Positions 1-12,504 of a stretch of DNA of 49,614 nucleotides are shown piece by piece. The notes below the pieces were generated by a model. That model saw only the letters and a program-made list of their open reading frames with translations. It searched no databases and had not been told where the DNA came from. Source of the stretch: Escherichia albertii NBRC 107761 = DSM 17582 (lineage in GTDB: Bacteria; Pseudomonadota; Gammaproteobacteria; Enterobacterales; Enterobacteriaceae); contig NZ_BBMY01000022.1 in assembly GCF_000759775.1 (NCBI RefSeq), positions 1-49,614 of the forward strand, in the 5' to 3' direction. Each line of letters opens with the position of its first letter. Positions within the stretch are counted from its first letter, which is position 1. Position numbers and translations under genes: made by a program.

Positions 1-313
1 GTCCCTGGTCTGTATGAAAAACAAACAAAACCTGTATTGCATCGACGGGATTGTAGATCTGCGTTGTACAAAAAATAGCATTAAAAAGGTTACATACATT
101 CATTTTAATTATGTGGTTTAATTTATTAAAACTGCCAAATATATATTAAAAATAATGTACAGAATCTTTCCTGGTTATTGATAGTTAAATTGCAATAAAT
201 CATATTCTTTACCTTTTATTTCAGGCAGTGTTGTATTGCTCTTATTTAATCAAAAATACGTTATATATTTATTTATACAGCAAGTGGATGTTGGACTTTA
301 ATTCGAGGGATAT
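1..313. other. AT-rich non-coding stretch upstream of torY
   Basis: No convincing gene is visible. A short open frame runs in from the window edge on the + strand and stops at 76-78; I do not recognise its 25 residues, and they do not look like the CutC C-terminus that precedes torY in K-12. The rest is very AT-rich and should hold the torY promoter, but no clear sigma-70 pair stands out. A ribosome-binding sequence (cgaggga) lies at 304-310, just ahead of the torY start. Confidence 0.5.
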
Positions 314-1414
314 ATGCGAAGGAAAAAACGCATTGGTTTAATTATGCTGGTAGTTGGTGTGCTCGTTGGTGTCGGTGGTTTGTTGTTGTCACAACACGTT
401 TTGCATAAAACATCAGAAACTGCTTTTTGCCTGTCGTGCCACTCGATGAGTAAACCGTTTGAGGAGTATCAGGGAACTGTCCACTTTTCTAATCAGAAAG
501 GGATTCGCGCCGAGTGCGCCGATTGCCATATTCCAAAGTCAGGTGTGGATTATTTATTTGCTAAATTAAAAGCATCTAAAGATATTTATCATGAATTTGT
601 TAGCGGAAAAATAGACAGCGACGATAAATTCGAAGCCCATCGCCAGGAAATGGCGGAAACGGTCTGGAAACAATTAAGAGAAACAGATTCAGCGACCTGC
701 CGCAGTTGTCATACGTTCAATGCTATGGATATTGCATCACAAAGTGAATCGGCCCAAAAAATGCATACCAAAGCACAAAAAGATGGCGAAACATGTATTG
801 ATTGCCATAAAGGAATTGCCCATTTTCCGCCGGAAATAAAAATGGATGACAACGCGGTGCATGAACTGGAAGTTCAGGCTGCTACATCTGTCACCAATGG
901 CGCACATATTTATCCTTTCAAACCCTCTCGTATAGGCGAGCTGGCTACCGCGAATCCTGGTACGGATCTCACGGTTGTTGATGCCAGCGGCAAACAGCCA
1001 ATTGTCCAGTTGCAGGGTTATCAAATGCAGGGCAGCGAAAACACGCTCTATGTTGCACGTGGTCAGCGGCTGGCAATAGCTACGTTAAGTGATGCAGGTA
1101 TCAAGGCTCTTACTGTCATCAGCGAATGGCAGGCTGATGAATACGGTAATCAATGGCGTGCGGCGTCATTGCAGGGTGAGCTTCTTGATCCCGCGTTAGC
1201 GGACCGTAAACCGTTGTGGCAATACGCAGGAAAACTTGATGATACCTACTGCGCCGGGTGCCATGCACCTATTGCCGCAGATCATTACACCGTTAATGCC
1301 TGGCCCTCCATCGCCAAAGGAATGGGGGCTCGTACCAGCATGAGCGACAACGAACTGGACATTTTGACGCGGTACTTCCAGTACAACGCCAAAGATATAA
1401 CTGAGAAAAAGTGA
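314..1414 (+). CDS. torY: TorY, membrane-anchored pentaheme c-type cytochrome
   Basis: TorY carries electrons from the quinol pool to the periplasmic reductase TorZ. The 366-residue product has the usual family length. It starts with a basic N-terminus and one membrane anchor (about residues 7-26) that keeps it on the periplasmic face of the inner membrane. Five CxxCH heme-c motifs are present, beginning at Cys39, Cys68, Cys129, Cys161 and Cys313: four in the NapC/NirT-like N-terminal half and one in the extra C-terminal domain that is typical of TorC/TorY. The ATG at 314 has a good Shine-Dalgarno sequence at 304-310. torZ begins 24 bases after the stop, so the two form an operon. Nothing looks broken. 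Confidence 0.97.
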   Translation: MRRKKRIGLIMLVVGVLVGVGGLLLSQHVLHKTSETAFCLSCHSMSKPFEEYQGTVHFSNQKGIRAECADCHIPKSGVDYLFAKLKASKDIYHEFVSGKIDSDDKFEAHRQEMAETVWKQLRETDSATCRSCHTFNAMDIASQSESAQKMHTKAQKDGETCIDCHKGIAHFPPEIKMDDNAVHELEVQAATSVTNGAHIYPFKPSRIGELATANPGTDLTVVDASGKQPIVQLQGYQMQGSENTLYVARGQRLAIATLSDAGIKALTVISEWQADEYGNQWRAASLQGELLDPALADRKPLWQYAGKLDDTYCAGCHAPIAADHYTVNAWPSIAKGMGARTSMSDNELDILTRYFQYNAKDITEKK

Positions 1415-1438
1415 TCCTGGTTGATCAGGGAGGAATTT

Positions 1439-3868
1439 ATGACATTAACACGACGCGAATTTATTAAGCATAGCGGTATTGCTGCGGGGGCGCTGGTAGT
1501 GACCTCTGCTACGCCGCTACCCGCATGGGCAGATGAAAACGGCGGTAAAATTCTGACAGCGGGGCGCTGGGGGGCGATGAACGTAGAGATGAAGGACGGA
1601 AAAATTGTGTCTTCCACCGGTGCGCTGGCAAAAACCATACCGAACTCTTTGCAGTCTACCGCGGCGGATCAGGTGCACACCACGGCGCGTATCCAGCATC
1701 CGATGGTCAGAAAAAGCTACCTTGAAAACCCGCTGAAACCGGTCAAAGGGCGTGGCGAAGATAGCTATGTTCAGGTGACCTGGGAACAAGCGTTAAAGCT
1801 GATTCATGAGCAGCACGATCGTATTCGTAAAGCCAACGGTCCATCGGCTATTTTTGCCGGTTCCTACGGCTGGCGTTCTTCAGGTGTACTGCATAAAGCA
1901 CAAACGCTGATGCAGCGTTATATGAATCTGGCAGGTGGTTATTCCGGGCATAGTGGTGATTACTCTACCGGGGCCGCTCAGGTCATCATGCCGCACGTGG
2001 TGGGTTCCGTGGAGGTTTACGAACAGCAAACGTCCTGGCCATTAATTCTGGAAAATAGTCAGGTGGTGGTGTTGTGGGGAATGAACCCGCTTAATACCTT
2101 AAAAATTGCCTGGAGCAGTACCGATGAACAAGGGCTGGAATACTTCCATCAGCTGAAGAAATCGGGCAAACCGGTGATTGCCATCGACCCTATCCGTTCC
2201 GAAACAATAGAGTTCTTCGGCGATAACGCGACCTGGATCGCGCCGAATATGGGGACCGACGTAGCGCTGATGTTAGGCATCGCGCATACCCTGGTGACAC
2301 AAAGCAAGCACGATAAAGCCTTCCTTGAAAAATACACCACCGGCTACCCGCAATTTGAAGAATATCTGACAGGCAAGAATGATAATACGCCGAAGAGTGC
2401 GGCCTGGGCGGCAGAAATTACGGGTGTCCCGGAAGCGCAGATTGTCAAACTGGCTGAACTGATGGCGGCGAATCGCACGATGCTGATGGCAGGCTGGGGG
2501 ATCCAACGCCAGCAATACGGAGAACAGAAACACTGGATGCTGGTGACGCTGGCGGCAATGCTTGGGCAGATTGGTACGCCGGGCGGCGGTTTTGGTTTCT
2601 CATATCATTATTCCAACGGTGGTAACCCGACGCGTGTTGGCGGCGTGCTGCCGGAAATGTCTGCGGCAATTGCCGGACAGGCGAGTGAAGAAGCCGATGA
2701 TGGCGGCATGATGGCAATTCCTGTTGCCCGTATTGTCGCTGCACTGGAAAATCCTGGCGGCAAATACCAACACAACGGTAAAGAGCAAACCTACCCGGAT
2801 ATTAAAATGATTTGGTGGGCCGGCGGCGGTAATTTCACCCATCACCAGGATACTAATCGCCTGATTAAAGCCTGGCAGAAACCGGAAATGATCGTCGTTT
2901 CTGAGTGTTACTGGACGGCAGCCGCCAAACATGCGGATATCGTATTACCGATCACCACATCGTTTGAGCGCAATGACCTGACGATGACCGGCGATTACAG
3001 TAACCAGCATATTGTGCCGATGAAGCAGGCAGTGCCTCCACAATTTGAAGCTCGCAATGATTTTGATGTGTTTGCCGACCTTGCGGAATTGCTGAAACCC
3101 GGTGGTAAAGAGATTTATACCGAAGGTAAAGATGAAATGGCGTGGCTGAAATTCTTTTATGATGCTGCCCAGAAAGGCGCCCGTGCGCAGCGTGTCAGTA
3201 TGCCGGTGTTTGGGACCTTCTGGCAGCAAAATAAACTGCTTGAAATGCGCCGCAGCGAGAAGAACGATCAATATGTTCGCTACGGTGATTTCCGTGCCGA
3301 TCCAGTGAAAAATGCGCTGGGTACGCCAAGCGGCAAAATTGAAATCTATTCAAAAACGCTGGAAAAATTTGGCTATAAGGATTGCCCGGCACACCCAACC
3401 TGGCTGGCTCCAGATGAATGGAAAGGCACCGCTGACGAGAAGCAATTGCAGCTTCTGACTGCTCATCCGGCTCACCGTTTACATAGCCAGCTTAACTATG
3501 CTGAGTTGCGTAAAAAATATGCCGTTGCCGATCGTGAACCCGTCACTATTCACACTGAAGATGCCGCGCGATTCGGTATTGCAAGTGGCGATCTGGTGCG
3601 TGTCTGGAACAAACGCGGGCAGATTTTGGCAGGGGCCGTGGTGACAGACGGTATCAAAAAAGGCGTGGTGTGCGTACATGAAGGCGCATGGCCTGATCTG
3701 GAAAATGGTTTGTGCAAAAATGGTTGTGCGAACGTATTAACGGCGGATATTCCCAGCTCACAACTGGCGAACGCGTGTGCCGGCAATACCTCGCTGGTGT
3801 ATATCGAAAAATATACGGGCAGTGTGCCGAAGTTAACGGCATTTGATCAGCCTGCCATCCAGGCATAA
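1439..3868 (+). CDS. torZ: TorZ (BisZ), periplasmic TMAO / S- and N-oxide reductase, molybdopterin catalytic subunit
   Basis: This molybdoenzyme of the DMSO-reductase family reduces trimethylamine N-oxide, biotin sulfoxide and related S- and N-oxides, taking electrons from TorY. The ATG at 1439 gives 809 residues, the K-12 length, and has a strong ribosome-binding site (agggagga, 1428-1435); an in-frame TTG at 1421 is a poorer alternative. Residues 4-10 (TRREFIK) form a twin-arginine motif, with a hydrophobic stretch and a likely cleavage site after Ala31, so the folded cofactor-loaded enzyme is exported by Tat. The [10 protein letters not shown] motif contains Ser176, the expected molybdenum-ligand serine. 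It is the second gene of torYZ. Unlike torCAD, no TorR-regulated maturation chaperone gene is present here. Confidence 0.96.
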   Translation: MTLTRREFIKHSGIAAGALVVTSATPLPAWADENGGKILTAGRWGAMNVEMKDGKIVSSTGALAKTIPNSLQSTAADQVHTTARIQHPMVRKSYLENPLKPVKGRGEDSYVQVTWEQALKLIHEQHDRIRKANGPSAIFAGSYGWRSSGVLHKAQTLMQRYMNLAGGYSGHSGDYSTGAAQVIMPHVVGSVEVYEQQTSWPLILENSQVVVLWGMNPLNTLKIAWSSTDEQGLEYFHQLKKSGKPVIAIDPIRSETIEFFGDNATWIAPNMGTDVALMLGIAHTLVTQSKHDKAFLEKYTTGYPQFEEYLTGKNDNTPKSAAWAAEITGVPEAQIVKLAELMAANRTMLMAGWGIQRQQYGEQKHWMLVTLAAMLGQIGTPGGGFGFSYHYSNGGNPTRVGGVLPEMSAAIAGQASEEADDGGMMAIPVARIVAALENPGGKYQHNGKEQTYPDIKMIWWAGGGNFTHHQDTNRLIKAWQKPEMIVVSECYWTAAAKHADIVLPITTSFERNDLTMTGDYSNQHIVPMKQAVPPQFEARNDFDVFADLAELLKPGGKEIYTEGKDEMAWLKFFYDAAQKGARAQRVSMPVFGTFWQQNKLLEMRRSEKNDQYVRYGDFRADPVKNALGTPSGKIEIYSKTLEKFGYKDCPAHPTWLAPDEWKGTADEKQLQLLTAHPAHRLHSQLNYAELRKKYAVADREPVTIHTEDAARFGIASGDLVRVWNKRGQILAGAVVTDGIKKGVVCVHEGAWPDLENGLCKNGCANVLTADIPSSQLANACAGNTSLVYIEKYTGSVPKLTAFDQPAIQA

Positions 3869-3917
3869 GAAGCGAATAGCGCCCGGAAAGGGCGCTGAGG
3901 TTATGCAAACACAAAAC

Positions 3918-4017
3918 TGCCAGATGCGCTATGCTTATCAGGCCTACATAGTTTCTGCAATATATTGAATTTGCGGGAATTCGTAGGCCGGATAAGGCAT
4001 TCATGTCGCATTTGGCA
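3918..4017. repeat. REP (BIME) pair between torZ and cmoB
   Basis: Two inverted REP-type palindromic units lie in the convergent torZ/cmoB intergenic region: one at 3918-3948 (tgccagatgcg...cttatcaggcctac) and one in the opposite sense at 3983-4017 (gtaggccggataaggc...). Position and sequence match enterobacterial BIMEs, which sit at 3' ends of operons. A separate GC hairpin (agcgccc/gggcgct, 3878-3896) directly after torZ has no T-run, so I do not call it a terminator. Confidence 0.85.
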
Positions 4018-4031
4018 GTAATACCTGACCT

Positions 4032-6179
<2,148 letters not shown>

Positions 6180-6231
6180 ACAAACTCCCTTTAAAACGGC
6201 CAATGGCACCTGTCTATGATAGGTGGCAAAT

Positions 6232-7050
6232 TCAGAAAAGAGAAGATTGCTGTGGGATTGCCGGGACTGCTCCGATCACTGGAAGTATGGCGCGCAAGTC
6301 TTCCCACAGGGTATGTACCAGCTCTGGCGCCTGGGCGATATCCGGCGTATGCAGAAAAAGATACGGTGTTGTGCTCTGATGCCACTGGGCTAATTTCTGT
6401 AACCAGACCTGAAATAACTCCCGGCTTTGTGTCATATCATCGCTGCCAATAAAACGGATCAGCGGGTTTGTTGCCGTCAGGACCGCGTGCACCGGAACCT
6501 TTGGTTTTTTACGTTGGGCGTCGCGAATGGCTTCATTATGTGGACGTGCGGCATGAACCGGGCGGCTGTCCAGTATTACCCTATTAACGCCACGTTGATG
6601 CAAGCCGCGATTAAGCGTTTGTTCTTCTTCCCCTTTGGCAAAAAATAGCGGATGGCGAACTTCCACACCGTAGGTAAACTCGCCAGGCAGAGTATCGAGA
6701 AAATGCCAAAGCGCAGGCAGATCCCGTGGACCGAAGGTAGCGGGTAATTGCAGCCAGAATTGCCCAATGCGTGGTGCCAGCGGCGACATACGGGTGAAAA
6801 ACTCTGTCACTAAATCGTCGCAATGACGTAATGCAGCCTGATGCGAAATAGTTGCCGGGAACTTAAAACAAAAACGGAAATCGTCGCTGGTTTGCTCACG
6901 CCAGCGCAGCACAACTTCCGCTTTCGGCAGTGCATACAGAGTAGTGTTGCCCTCTACGCAGTTAAAGTGGCGGGCGTACTCTTCCAGACTGGTGATCCCC
7001 AGACGTCCCCATTTAGGATGCGACCATTGCGGCAGACCGATGTAAATCAT
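6232..7050 (-). CDS. yecE: YecE, DUF72-family TIM-barrel protein
   Basis: The product is 272 residues, the expected length for the DUF72 (YecE) family, a TIM-barrel-like fold of unknown enzymatic function. Family features visible here are the N-terminal [12 protein letters not shown] segment, the [13 protein letters not shown] strand and an acidic, aromatic-rich pocket. The start overlaps the yecD stop (ATGA at 7047-7050), so yecD and yecE are coupled in one transcript. I infer no specific role. Confidence 0.93.
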   Translation of the reverse strand: MIYIGLPQWSHPKWGRLGITSLEEYARHFNCVEGNTTLYALPKAEVVLRWREQTSDDFRFCFKFPATISHQAALRHCDDLVTEFFTRMSPLAPRIGQFWLQLPATFGPRDLPALWHFLDTLPGEFTYGVEVRHPLFFAKGEEEQTLNRGLHQRGVNRVILDSRPVHAARPHNEAIRDAQRKKPKVPVHAVLTATNPLIRFIGSDDMTQSRELFQVWLQKLAQWHQSTTPYLFLHTPDIAQAPELVHTLWEDLRAILPVIGAVPAIPQQSSLF

Positions 7051-7613
7051 AACGCGTTGAGGATCTCTTCCACACTACGCACACGGGCAATGCGCGGATA
7101 GATATGCTTAATGCTGTTATTGTGCTGTTCGGCGCTGGCGGCGCTACAGGCATCTTCGGCTATCACCAGATTAAAACCTAACTCCCAGGCGTTGCGGGCA
7201 GTGGACTCGACGCCGATATTGGTGGATATGCCGCATAAGACGAGGGTGTCAATACCGCGGCGGCGTAATTGCAACTCCAGATCCGTACCGTAAAACGCTC
7301 CCCATTGGCGTTTTATTATTTCGATATCGCTGTCAGTCGCGCCCAATGCCGCGGGATGCCGCCACCAGTTTTCCGGCAACGCTCTGGCAGGCGAGGGCGC
7401 ATCGACGGGTTGTTTTAATGCTTCGGCGTAATCGCCAGACCAGCCGACGCGCACCAGAAACACGGGTTGCCCGTTAGCCCGAAATTTAGCCGCCAGTTTT
7501 CCAGCTCGACTCACCACTTCCTCGGCAGTATGCGGACCACCAGCAAAAGGCAGGATGCCTTCCTGTAAATCGATTACCACTAACGCGGTGGTTTTGGCAT
7601 TAAGTTCCAGCAT
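7047..7613 (-). CDS. yecD: YecD, isochorismatase-family hydrolase-like protein
   Basis: This is a 188-residue member of the isochorismatase/cysteine-hydrolase superfamily, the K-12 length. The catalytic-type aspartate (Asp15 in VVIDLQEG) and lysine (Lys101) are in place. In the nucleophile loop, [12 protein letters not shown], the position where active family members carry cysteine is a glycine (Gly134). As I remember it, K-12 YecD has the same substitution, so this is a family trait rather than decay. Ordinary hydrolase activity is therefore doubtful. It is the first gene of a coupled yecDE pair, transcribed divergently from aspS. Confidence 0.93.
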   Translation of the reverse strand: MLELNAKTTALVVIDLQEGILPFAGGPHTAEEVVSRAGKLAAKFRANGQPVFLVRVGWSGDYAEALKQPVDAPSPARALPENWWRHPAALGATDSDIEIIKRQWGAFYGTDLELQLRRRGIDTLVLCGISTNIGVESTARNAWELGFNLVIAEDACSAASAEQHNNSIKHIYPRIARVRSVEEILNAL

Positions 7614-7731
7614 GATGTCTCCAGATAAAACAAAATCGAGCCTCTCGCCTTAATGCGATTAGCCGGTGGCTGAGTGACAAATTTTGTTAATTTTTATGAG
7701 TTCGGGCAACACCTTTATAGCAAACAGGGGT

Positions 7732-7793
7732 AGAGTCTGATTCCGACCCTGATATAAAGTGGTAACGAGTCGTTCCAGAGAGGGTCAGACTCT
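7732..7793. promoter_or_regulatory. Interrupted inverted repeat upstream of the aspS promoter
   Basis: Nine-base arms agagtctga (7732-7740) and tcagactct (7785-7793) face each other across 44 bases. The right arm extends to agggtcagactct, and a matching gaccct block lies near the left arm (7745-7750). The repeat sits directly upstream of the likely aspS -10 box. It could be a paired operator or a cruciform/hairpin; I know of no regulator for it. Confidence 0.4.
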
Positions 7794-7815
7794 TACGGTG
7801 CGGCAGAATTTCCAG

Positions 7816-7821
7816 TATAAT
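7816..7821 (+). promoter_or_regulatory. Probable aspS -10 box
   Basis: A perfect TATAAT lies about 100 bases upstream of the aspS start. It is followed by a GC-rich, T-rich stretch (gccgcctttttt) that resembles the discriminator region of growth-rate-regulated promoters. The -35 (near 7793-7798, ttacgg) is weak. The long leader (about 95 bases) contains no obvious riboswitch or leader peptide. Confidence 0.5.
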
Positions 7822-7923
7822 AGCCGCCTTTTTTCATTCAGTTGTGACATACAGCTAACGCTGCGACTTAGGTCACCTGCGCAGCAGGGGACATCCGCCG
7901 GCAGCTAAGTTAAGGGATATCTC

Positions 7924-9696
7924 ATGCGTACAGAATATTGTGGACAGCTTCGTTTGTCCCACGTGGGGCAGCAGGTGACTCTGTGTGGTTGGGTCAACCG
8001 TCGTCGTGATCTCGGTAGCCTGATCTTCATCGACATGCGCGACCGCGAAGGTATCGTGCAGGTATTTTTCGATCCGGATCGTGCGGACGCGTTAAAGCTG
8101 GCCTCTGAACTGCGTAATGAGTTCTGCATCCAGGTGATGGGCACCGTACGTGCGCGTGACGAAAAAAATATCAACCGCGATATGGCGACCGGCGAAATCG
8201 AAGTGCTGGCCTCCTCGTTGACCATCATCAACCGCGCAGACGTTCTGCCGCTTGACTCTAACCACGTCAACACCGAAGAAGCGCGTCTGAAATACCGCTA
8301 TCTCGACCTGCGTCGCCCGGAAATGGCTCAGCGTCTGAAAACCCGCGCTAAAATCACCAGCCTGGTGCGCCGTTTTATGGACGACCACGGCTTCCTCGAC
8401 ATCGAAACTCCGATGCTGACCAAAGCTACGCCGGAAGGCGCGCGTGACTACCTGGTGCCTTCTCGTGTGCACAAAGGTAAATTCTACGCGCTGCCGCAAT
8501 CCCCGCAGCTGTTCAAACAGCTGCTGATGATGTCTGGTTTTGACCGTTACTATCAGATCGTTAAATGCTTCCGCGACGAAGACCTGCGTGCCGACCGTCA
8601 GCCTGAATTTACTCAGATCGATGTGGAAACCTCTTTCATGACCGCGCCGCAGGTGCGTGAAGTGATGGAGGCACTGGTGCGTCATCTGTGGCTGGAAGTG
8701 AAGGGCGTGGATCTGGGTGATTTCCCGGTAATGACCTTTGCGGAAGCTGAACGTCGCTACGGCTCCGATAAACCGGACCTGCGCAACCCGATGGAACTGA
8801 CTGACGTTGCCGATCTGCTGAAATCTGTTGAGTTTGCAGTATTTGCAGGTCCAGCGAACGATCCGAAAGGCCGCGTCGCGGCTCTGCGTGTTCCGGGCGG
8901 CGCGTCGCTGACCCGTAAGCAGATCGACGAATACGGTAACTTCGTTAAGATCTATGGTGCGAAAGGTTTGGCTTACATCAAAGTCAACGAACGTGCGAAA
9001 GGTCTGGAAGGTATCAACAGTCCGGTGGCTAAATTCCTTAATGCAGAAATCATCGACGCCATTCTGGATCGCACCGCCGCACAAGATGGCGATATGATTT
9101 TCTTCGGCGCAGACAACAAGAAAATTGTTGCCGATGCAATGGGTGCGCTGCGTCTGAAAGTGGGTAAAGACCTTGGTCTGATTGACGAAAGCAAGTGGGC
9201 GCCGCTGTGGGTTATCGACTTCCCAATGTTTGAAGACGACGGCGAAGGCGGTCTGACGGCAATGCACCATCCGTTCACTTCACCGAAAGACATGACGGCG
9301 GCAGAACTGAAAGCTGCACCGGAAAATGCGGTGGCTAACGCTTACGATATGGTCATCAATGGTTACGAAGTGGGCGGTGGTTCTGTGCGTATCCATAATG
9401 GTGATATGCAGCAGACGGTGTTTGGTATTCTGGGTATCAACGAAGAGGAACAGCGCGAGAAATTCGGCTTCCTGCTCGACGCCCTGAAATACGGTACTCC
9501 GCCGCACGCAGGTCTGGCATTCGGTCTTGACCGTCTGACTATGCTGCTGACCGGCACCGACAACATCCGTGATGTTATCGCCTTCCCGAAAACTACGGCA
9601 GCAGCGTGTCTGATGACTGAAGCACCGAGCTTTGCTAACCCGACTGCACTGGCTGAACTGGGCATTCAGGTTGTGAAGAAGGCTGAGAATAACTGA
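7924..9696 (+). CDS. aspS: AspS, aspartyl-tRNA synthetase
   Basis: This class IIb synthetase charges tRNA-Asp. At 590 residues it has the normal bacterial length. The N-terminal OB-fold anticodon-binding domain covers about residues 1-105. The catalytic domain follows, with motif 2 around [16 protein letters not shown] and motif 3 around [13 protein letters not shown] near the C-terminus; between them lies the bacterial-type GAD insertion domain. The ATG at 7924 is preceded by aagttaaggg. Codon usage is strongly biased, as expected of a highly expressed gene. nudB follows on the same strand. Confidence 0.98.
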   Translation: MRTEYCGQLRLSHVGQQVTLCGWVNRRRDLGSLIFIDMRDREGIVQVFFDPDRADALKLASELRNEFCIQVMGTVRARDEKNINRDMATGEIEVLASSLTIINRADVLPLDSNHVNTEEARLKYRYLDLRRPEMAQRLKTRAKITSLVRRFMDDHGFLDIETPMLTKATPEGARDYLVPSRVHKGKFYALPQSPQLFKQLLMMSGFDRYYQIVKCFRDEDLRADRQPEFTQIDVETSFMTAPQVREVMEALVRHLWLEVKGVDLGDFPVMTFAEAERRYGSDKPDLRNPMELTDVADLLKSVEFAVFAGPANDPKGRVAALRVPGGASLTRKQIDEYGNFVKIYGAKGLAYIKVNERAKGLEGINSPVAKFLNAEIIDAILDRTAAQDGDMIFFGADNKKIVADAMGALRLKVGKDLGLIDESKWAPLWVIDFPMFEDDGEGGLTAMHHPFTSPKDMTAAELKAAPENAVANAYDMVINGYEVGGGSVRIHNGDMQQTVFGILGINEEEQREKFGFLLDALKYGTPPHAGLAFGLDRLTMLLTGTDNIRDVIAFPKTTAAACLMTEAPSFANPTALAELGIQVVKKAENN

Positions 9697-9813
9697 TATG
9701 GCTAAAGTACACGAAATCATTCGCGTTGTATCAAGGCGGCAACTGAGTGAATTCCTATGAGCATAGACAACTATGTGAATGGGATGAGCGAAGATTGCCA
9801 GCGAAGAGGCGAC

Positions 9814-10266
9814 GTGGAGGATAAAGTGTATAAGCGCCCCGTTTCGGTCTTAGTGGTTATCTATGCCCAGGATACGAAACGAGTGCTGATGCTACAGCGG
9901 CGTGATGATCCCAGCTTCTGGCAGTCGGTAACCGGCAGCGTGGAAGAGGGAGAGACCGCGCCGCAGGCTGCCATGCGCGAAGTAAAGGAAGAGGTCACCA
10001 TTGATGTTGTCGCTGAACAACTGACCTTAATTGACTGCCAGCGCACGGTAGAGTTTGAGATCTTTTCACATTTACGTCATCGCTATGCGCCGGGCGTGAC
10101 GCGTAATACGGAATCATGGTTCTGTATTGCGCTACCGCACGAGCGTCAGGTCGTATTTACCGAGCATCTGGCATACCAATGGCTTGATGCTCCCTCTGCG
10201 GCGGCACTCACCAAGTCCTGGAGCAACCGGCAGGCGATCGAACAGTTTGTAATTAACGCTGCCTGA
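9814..10266 (+). CDS. nudB: NudB, dihydroneopterin triphosphate pyrophosphatase (GTG start)
   Basis: NudB is a Nudix hydrolase that removes pyrophosphate from dihydroneopterin triphosphate in folate synthesis. The Nudix box is intact, from [10 protein letters not shown] through the catalytic REVKEEVTI (pattern GX5EX7REUXEEXGU). The K-12 protein is 150 residues. Here the equivalent codon is GTG at 9814, five bases after a good Shine-Dalgarno (gaagagg, 9803-9809), which gives the same length. An upstream in-frame ATG at 9757 would add 19 residues that lack family support. It sits between aspS and yebC on the same strand. Confidence 0.93.
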   Translation: MEDKVYKRPVSVLVVIYAQDTKRVLMLQRRDDPSFWQSVTGSVEEGETAPQAAMREVKEEVTIDVVAEQLTLIDCQRTVEFEIFSHLRHRYAPGVTRNTESWFCIALPHERQVVFTEHLAYQWLDAPSAAALTKSWSNRQAIEQFVINAA

Positions 10267-10295
10267 ACAGGCAGAGCTATTTTGGAGATATTTTT

Positions 10296-11036
10296 ATGGC
10301 AGGTCATAGTAAATGGGCCAACACCAGACATCGTAAAGCTGCGCAGGATGCTAAGCGCGGTAAAATCTTCACTAAAATCATTCGTGAACTGGTGACGGCC
10401 GCTAAGCTGGGCGGTGGCGATCCAGATGCTAACCCGCGTCTGCGTGCAGCAATTGATAAAGCGTTGTCTAACAACATGACCCGTGACACCCTGAACCGCG
10501 CTATCGCACGTGGTGTAGGTGGTGATGATGGTGCGGACATGGAAACCATCATCTACGAAGGTTACGGTCCTGGCGGCACGGCAATCATGGTTGAATGTCT
10601 GTCTGATAACCGTAATCGTACTGTTGCTGAAGTGCGTCACGCATTCAGCAAATGTGGCGGCAACCTCGGTACTGACGGTTCCGTAGCCTATCTGTTCAGC
10701 AAAAAAGGTGTGATCTCCTTCGAGAAAGGCGATGAAGATACCATCATGGAAGCAGCGCTGGAAGCTGGGGCGGAAGACGTTGTGACCTATGATGACGGCG
10801 CAATCGACGTCTACACTGCATGGGAAGAGATGGGTAAAGTCCGCGATGCTCTGGAAGCTGCAGGCCTGAAAGCAGACAGTGCAGAAGTTTCCATGATCCC
10901 GTCGACCAAAGCGGATATGGATGCAGAAACCGCACCGAAACTGATGCGTCTGATCGACATGCTGGAAGATTGCGACGATGTTCAGGAAGTTTACCATAAC
11001 GGTGAAATCTCTGATGAGGTTGCAGCGACCCTCTAA
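10296..11036 (+). CDS. yebC: YebC, TACO1-family protein (transcription/translation regulator)
   Basis: The 246-residue protein has the full family length and starts with the hallmark [14 protein letters not shown]. YebC/TACO1 proteins have been described as DNA-binding regulators and, more recently, as factors that help ribosomes through difficult nascent sequences; the sequence does not show which role applies here. It lies directly upstream of ruvC (34 bases) and likely shares its transcript. An acidic C-terminal half and intact domains suggest a functional gene. Confidence 0.96.
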   Translation: MAGHSKWANTRHRKAAQDAKRGKIFTKIIRELVTAAKLGGGDPDANPRLRAAIDKALSNNMTRDTLNRAIARGVGGDDGADMETIIYEGYGPGGTAIMVECLSDNRNRTVAEVRHAFSKCGGNLGTDGSVAYLFSKKGVISFEKGDEDTIMEAALEAGAEDVVTYDDGAIDVYTAWEEMGKVRDALEAAGLKADSAEVSMIPSTKADMDAETAPKLMRLIDMLEDCDDVQEVYHNGEISDEVAATL

Positions 11037-11070
11037 TGAGGCCAGCTAAACAGCACAACGGAGACGCGTG

Positions 11071-11592
11071 ATGGCTATAATTCTCGGCATTGACCCGGGT
11101 TCGCGCGTTACCGGCTATGGCGTGATCCGCCAGGTAGGCAGGCAACTGTCCTACCTGGGTAGCGGATGCATACGCACTAAAGTGGATGATTTACCGTCTC
11201 GTCTGAAACTTATTTATGCGGGCGTGACGGAAATCATCACCCAGTTTCAGCCCGATTATTTCGCAATCGAACAAGTCTTTATGGCGAAGAACGCTGACTC
11301 TGCCCTGAAATTAGGGCAGGCGCGCGGCGTGGCGATTGTTGCGGCGGTGAATCAGGAATTGCCGGTATTTGAATATGCTGCTCGCCAGGTGAAGCAAACG
11401 GTGGTGGGTATTGGTAGTGCTGAAAAAAGTCAGGTGCAACATATGGTGCGCACCTTGCTGAAACTTCCTGCTAACCCGCAGGCGGACGCCGCCGATGCGC
11501 TGGCGATTGCTATCACCCACTGCCATGTCAGCCAGAATGCGATGCAGATGAGCGAATCGCGGCTGAATCTGGCCAGAGGGCGACTGCGTTAA
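11071..11592 (+). CDS. ruvC: RuvC, Holliday junction resolvase
   Basis: RuvC cuts Holliday junctions that RuvAB has branch-migrated. The 173-residue product has the RNase-H-like fold, with all four acidic metal ligands visible: Asp8 (GIDPGSR), Glu67 (AIEQVF), Asp139 and Asp142 (ADAADALAI). I chose ATG 11071 over the adjacent GTG 11068 because it gives the family length. As in E. coli, ruvC is separated from ruvAB, here by yebB (opposite strand) and an extra membrane-protein gene, so it is not inside the LexA-controlled ruvAB transcript. Confidence 0.97.
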
Positions 11593-11593
11593 A

Positions 11594-12196
11594 TTATACC
11601 GCCTCGGTCAGCTTTGGCTGAGGCGTTTCTACCCCTTCCATATAAATCAACGTCAGAGCGGGATGATGCCACAAGCTCGCGGGCGTAACCGTTTTACGTT
11701 CCCACGGAATTGAGCCTAAAAACCAGAACTTCCAGAAGGTGAGTTTTGCATTCGGATTGCTGTTTAACAGTTCTCCAAACGTCTCTATTTCGCCCACCGG
11801 AATACACAACGCTTCTTTATAAATATCAAACACAAATTTAGAGCAGAACTGGCGTGATGATTCGTACTTAAATCCAGTATGGTACAGTTTTCGCAGCCGG
11901 GAGGGGACCTGTTCAACAAGACGTTGTTTTTGCTGTTCTGTTAGCCCAACGCCTAATCGCTTTACAGCATAACGTTGATTAGAGGAACGTTTAATAAAAC
12001 GGGACAGAGTGGTAATAGTGGAGAGCGGTACGCGACTTTCGGCAACGAGAAAATCTTCTCCATTATGACCGATAATGATACCAACGTGATTGCTCCAGCA
12101 ATTTGATGCAGCAGAAATTTGGCCAAATAATGCAGCACCTATACATGTAAAGACAATATCGCCAATTTCATATTCAGCAGGATAATTGATATTCAC
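11594..12196 (-). CDS. yebB: YebB, YiiX/YebB-like permuted papain-fold (NlpC/P60 superfamily) protein
   Basis: The 200-residue product has the K-12 length. Motifs fit a circularly permuted NlpC/P60 amidase: a histidine segment ([14 protein letters not shown]) in the N-terminal part and the likely nucleophile cysteine in [16 protein letters not shown] in the second half. No signal peptide is evident. The substrate is unknown. It converges on ruvC; the two stop codons are one base apart (ruvC ends at 11592, yebB at 11594). Confidence 0.9.
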   Translation of the reverse strand: MNINYPAEYEIGDIVFTCIGAALFGQISAASNCWSNHVGIIIGHNGEDFLVAESRVPLSTITTLSRFIKRSSNQRYAVKRLGVGLTEQQKQRLVEQVPSRLRKLYHTGFKYESSRQFCSKFVFDIYKEALCIPVGEIETFGELLNSNPNAKLTFWKFWFLGSIPWERKTVTPASLWHHPALTLIYMEGVETPQPKLTEAV

Positions 12197-12504
12197 TGTG
12201 TCAATCCATTATTAATGGGTGGTTTAGGGGGGATTTATCCCGGGGGAAAGTAACATCAGGGATAAAGATTAACAAGGCGTATTTTATATTTGCTGAATTA
12301 ATATATTTTATATTTTTATTTTTCATGTGAATGAAATGGCCAATTCTGTTGACCATAATGTTAAGTGAGAACAGAATGAAAATAGAATTGTGAAATGTGC
12401 TGAAGGGATTCTTATGGTTGGCTGTCGGCGATTTATCAACAAGATAATGAGTATTATCTTAAAGCTGTCTGGTATTACTGAATGATATTACGGACGATAC
12501 GGCG
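12197..12504. other. AT-rich intergenic region yebB / unknown membrane gene, with a candidate promoter
   Basis: The region is clearly more AT-rich than its flanks. An inverted repeat (attctgtt 12343-12350, aacagaat 12370-12377) overlaps a possible sigma-70 promoter for the downstream gene: ttgacc at 12349-12354, a 17-base spacer and cagaat at 12372-12377. No tRNA, IS end or other gene is seen. Confidence 0.4.

Noticed and set aside
1-78. Open frame at the window edge as the 3' end of cutC
   Set aside because: The 25 residues do not match the CutC C-terminus I remember, and the segment is too short to assign.
8092-9270. 392-codon ORF antisense to aspS
   Set aside because: It is a shadow of the strongly codon-biased aspS gene; no start signal or known domain.
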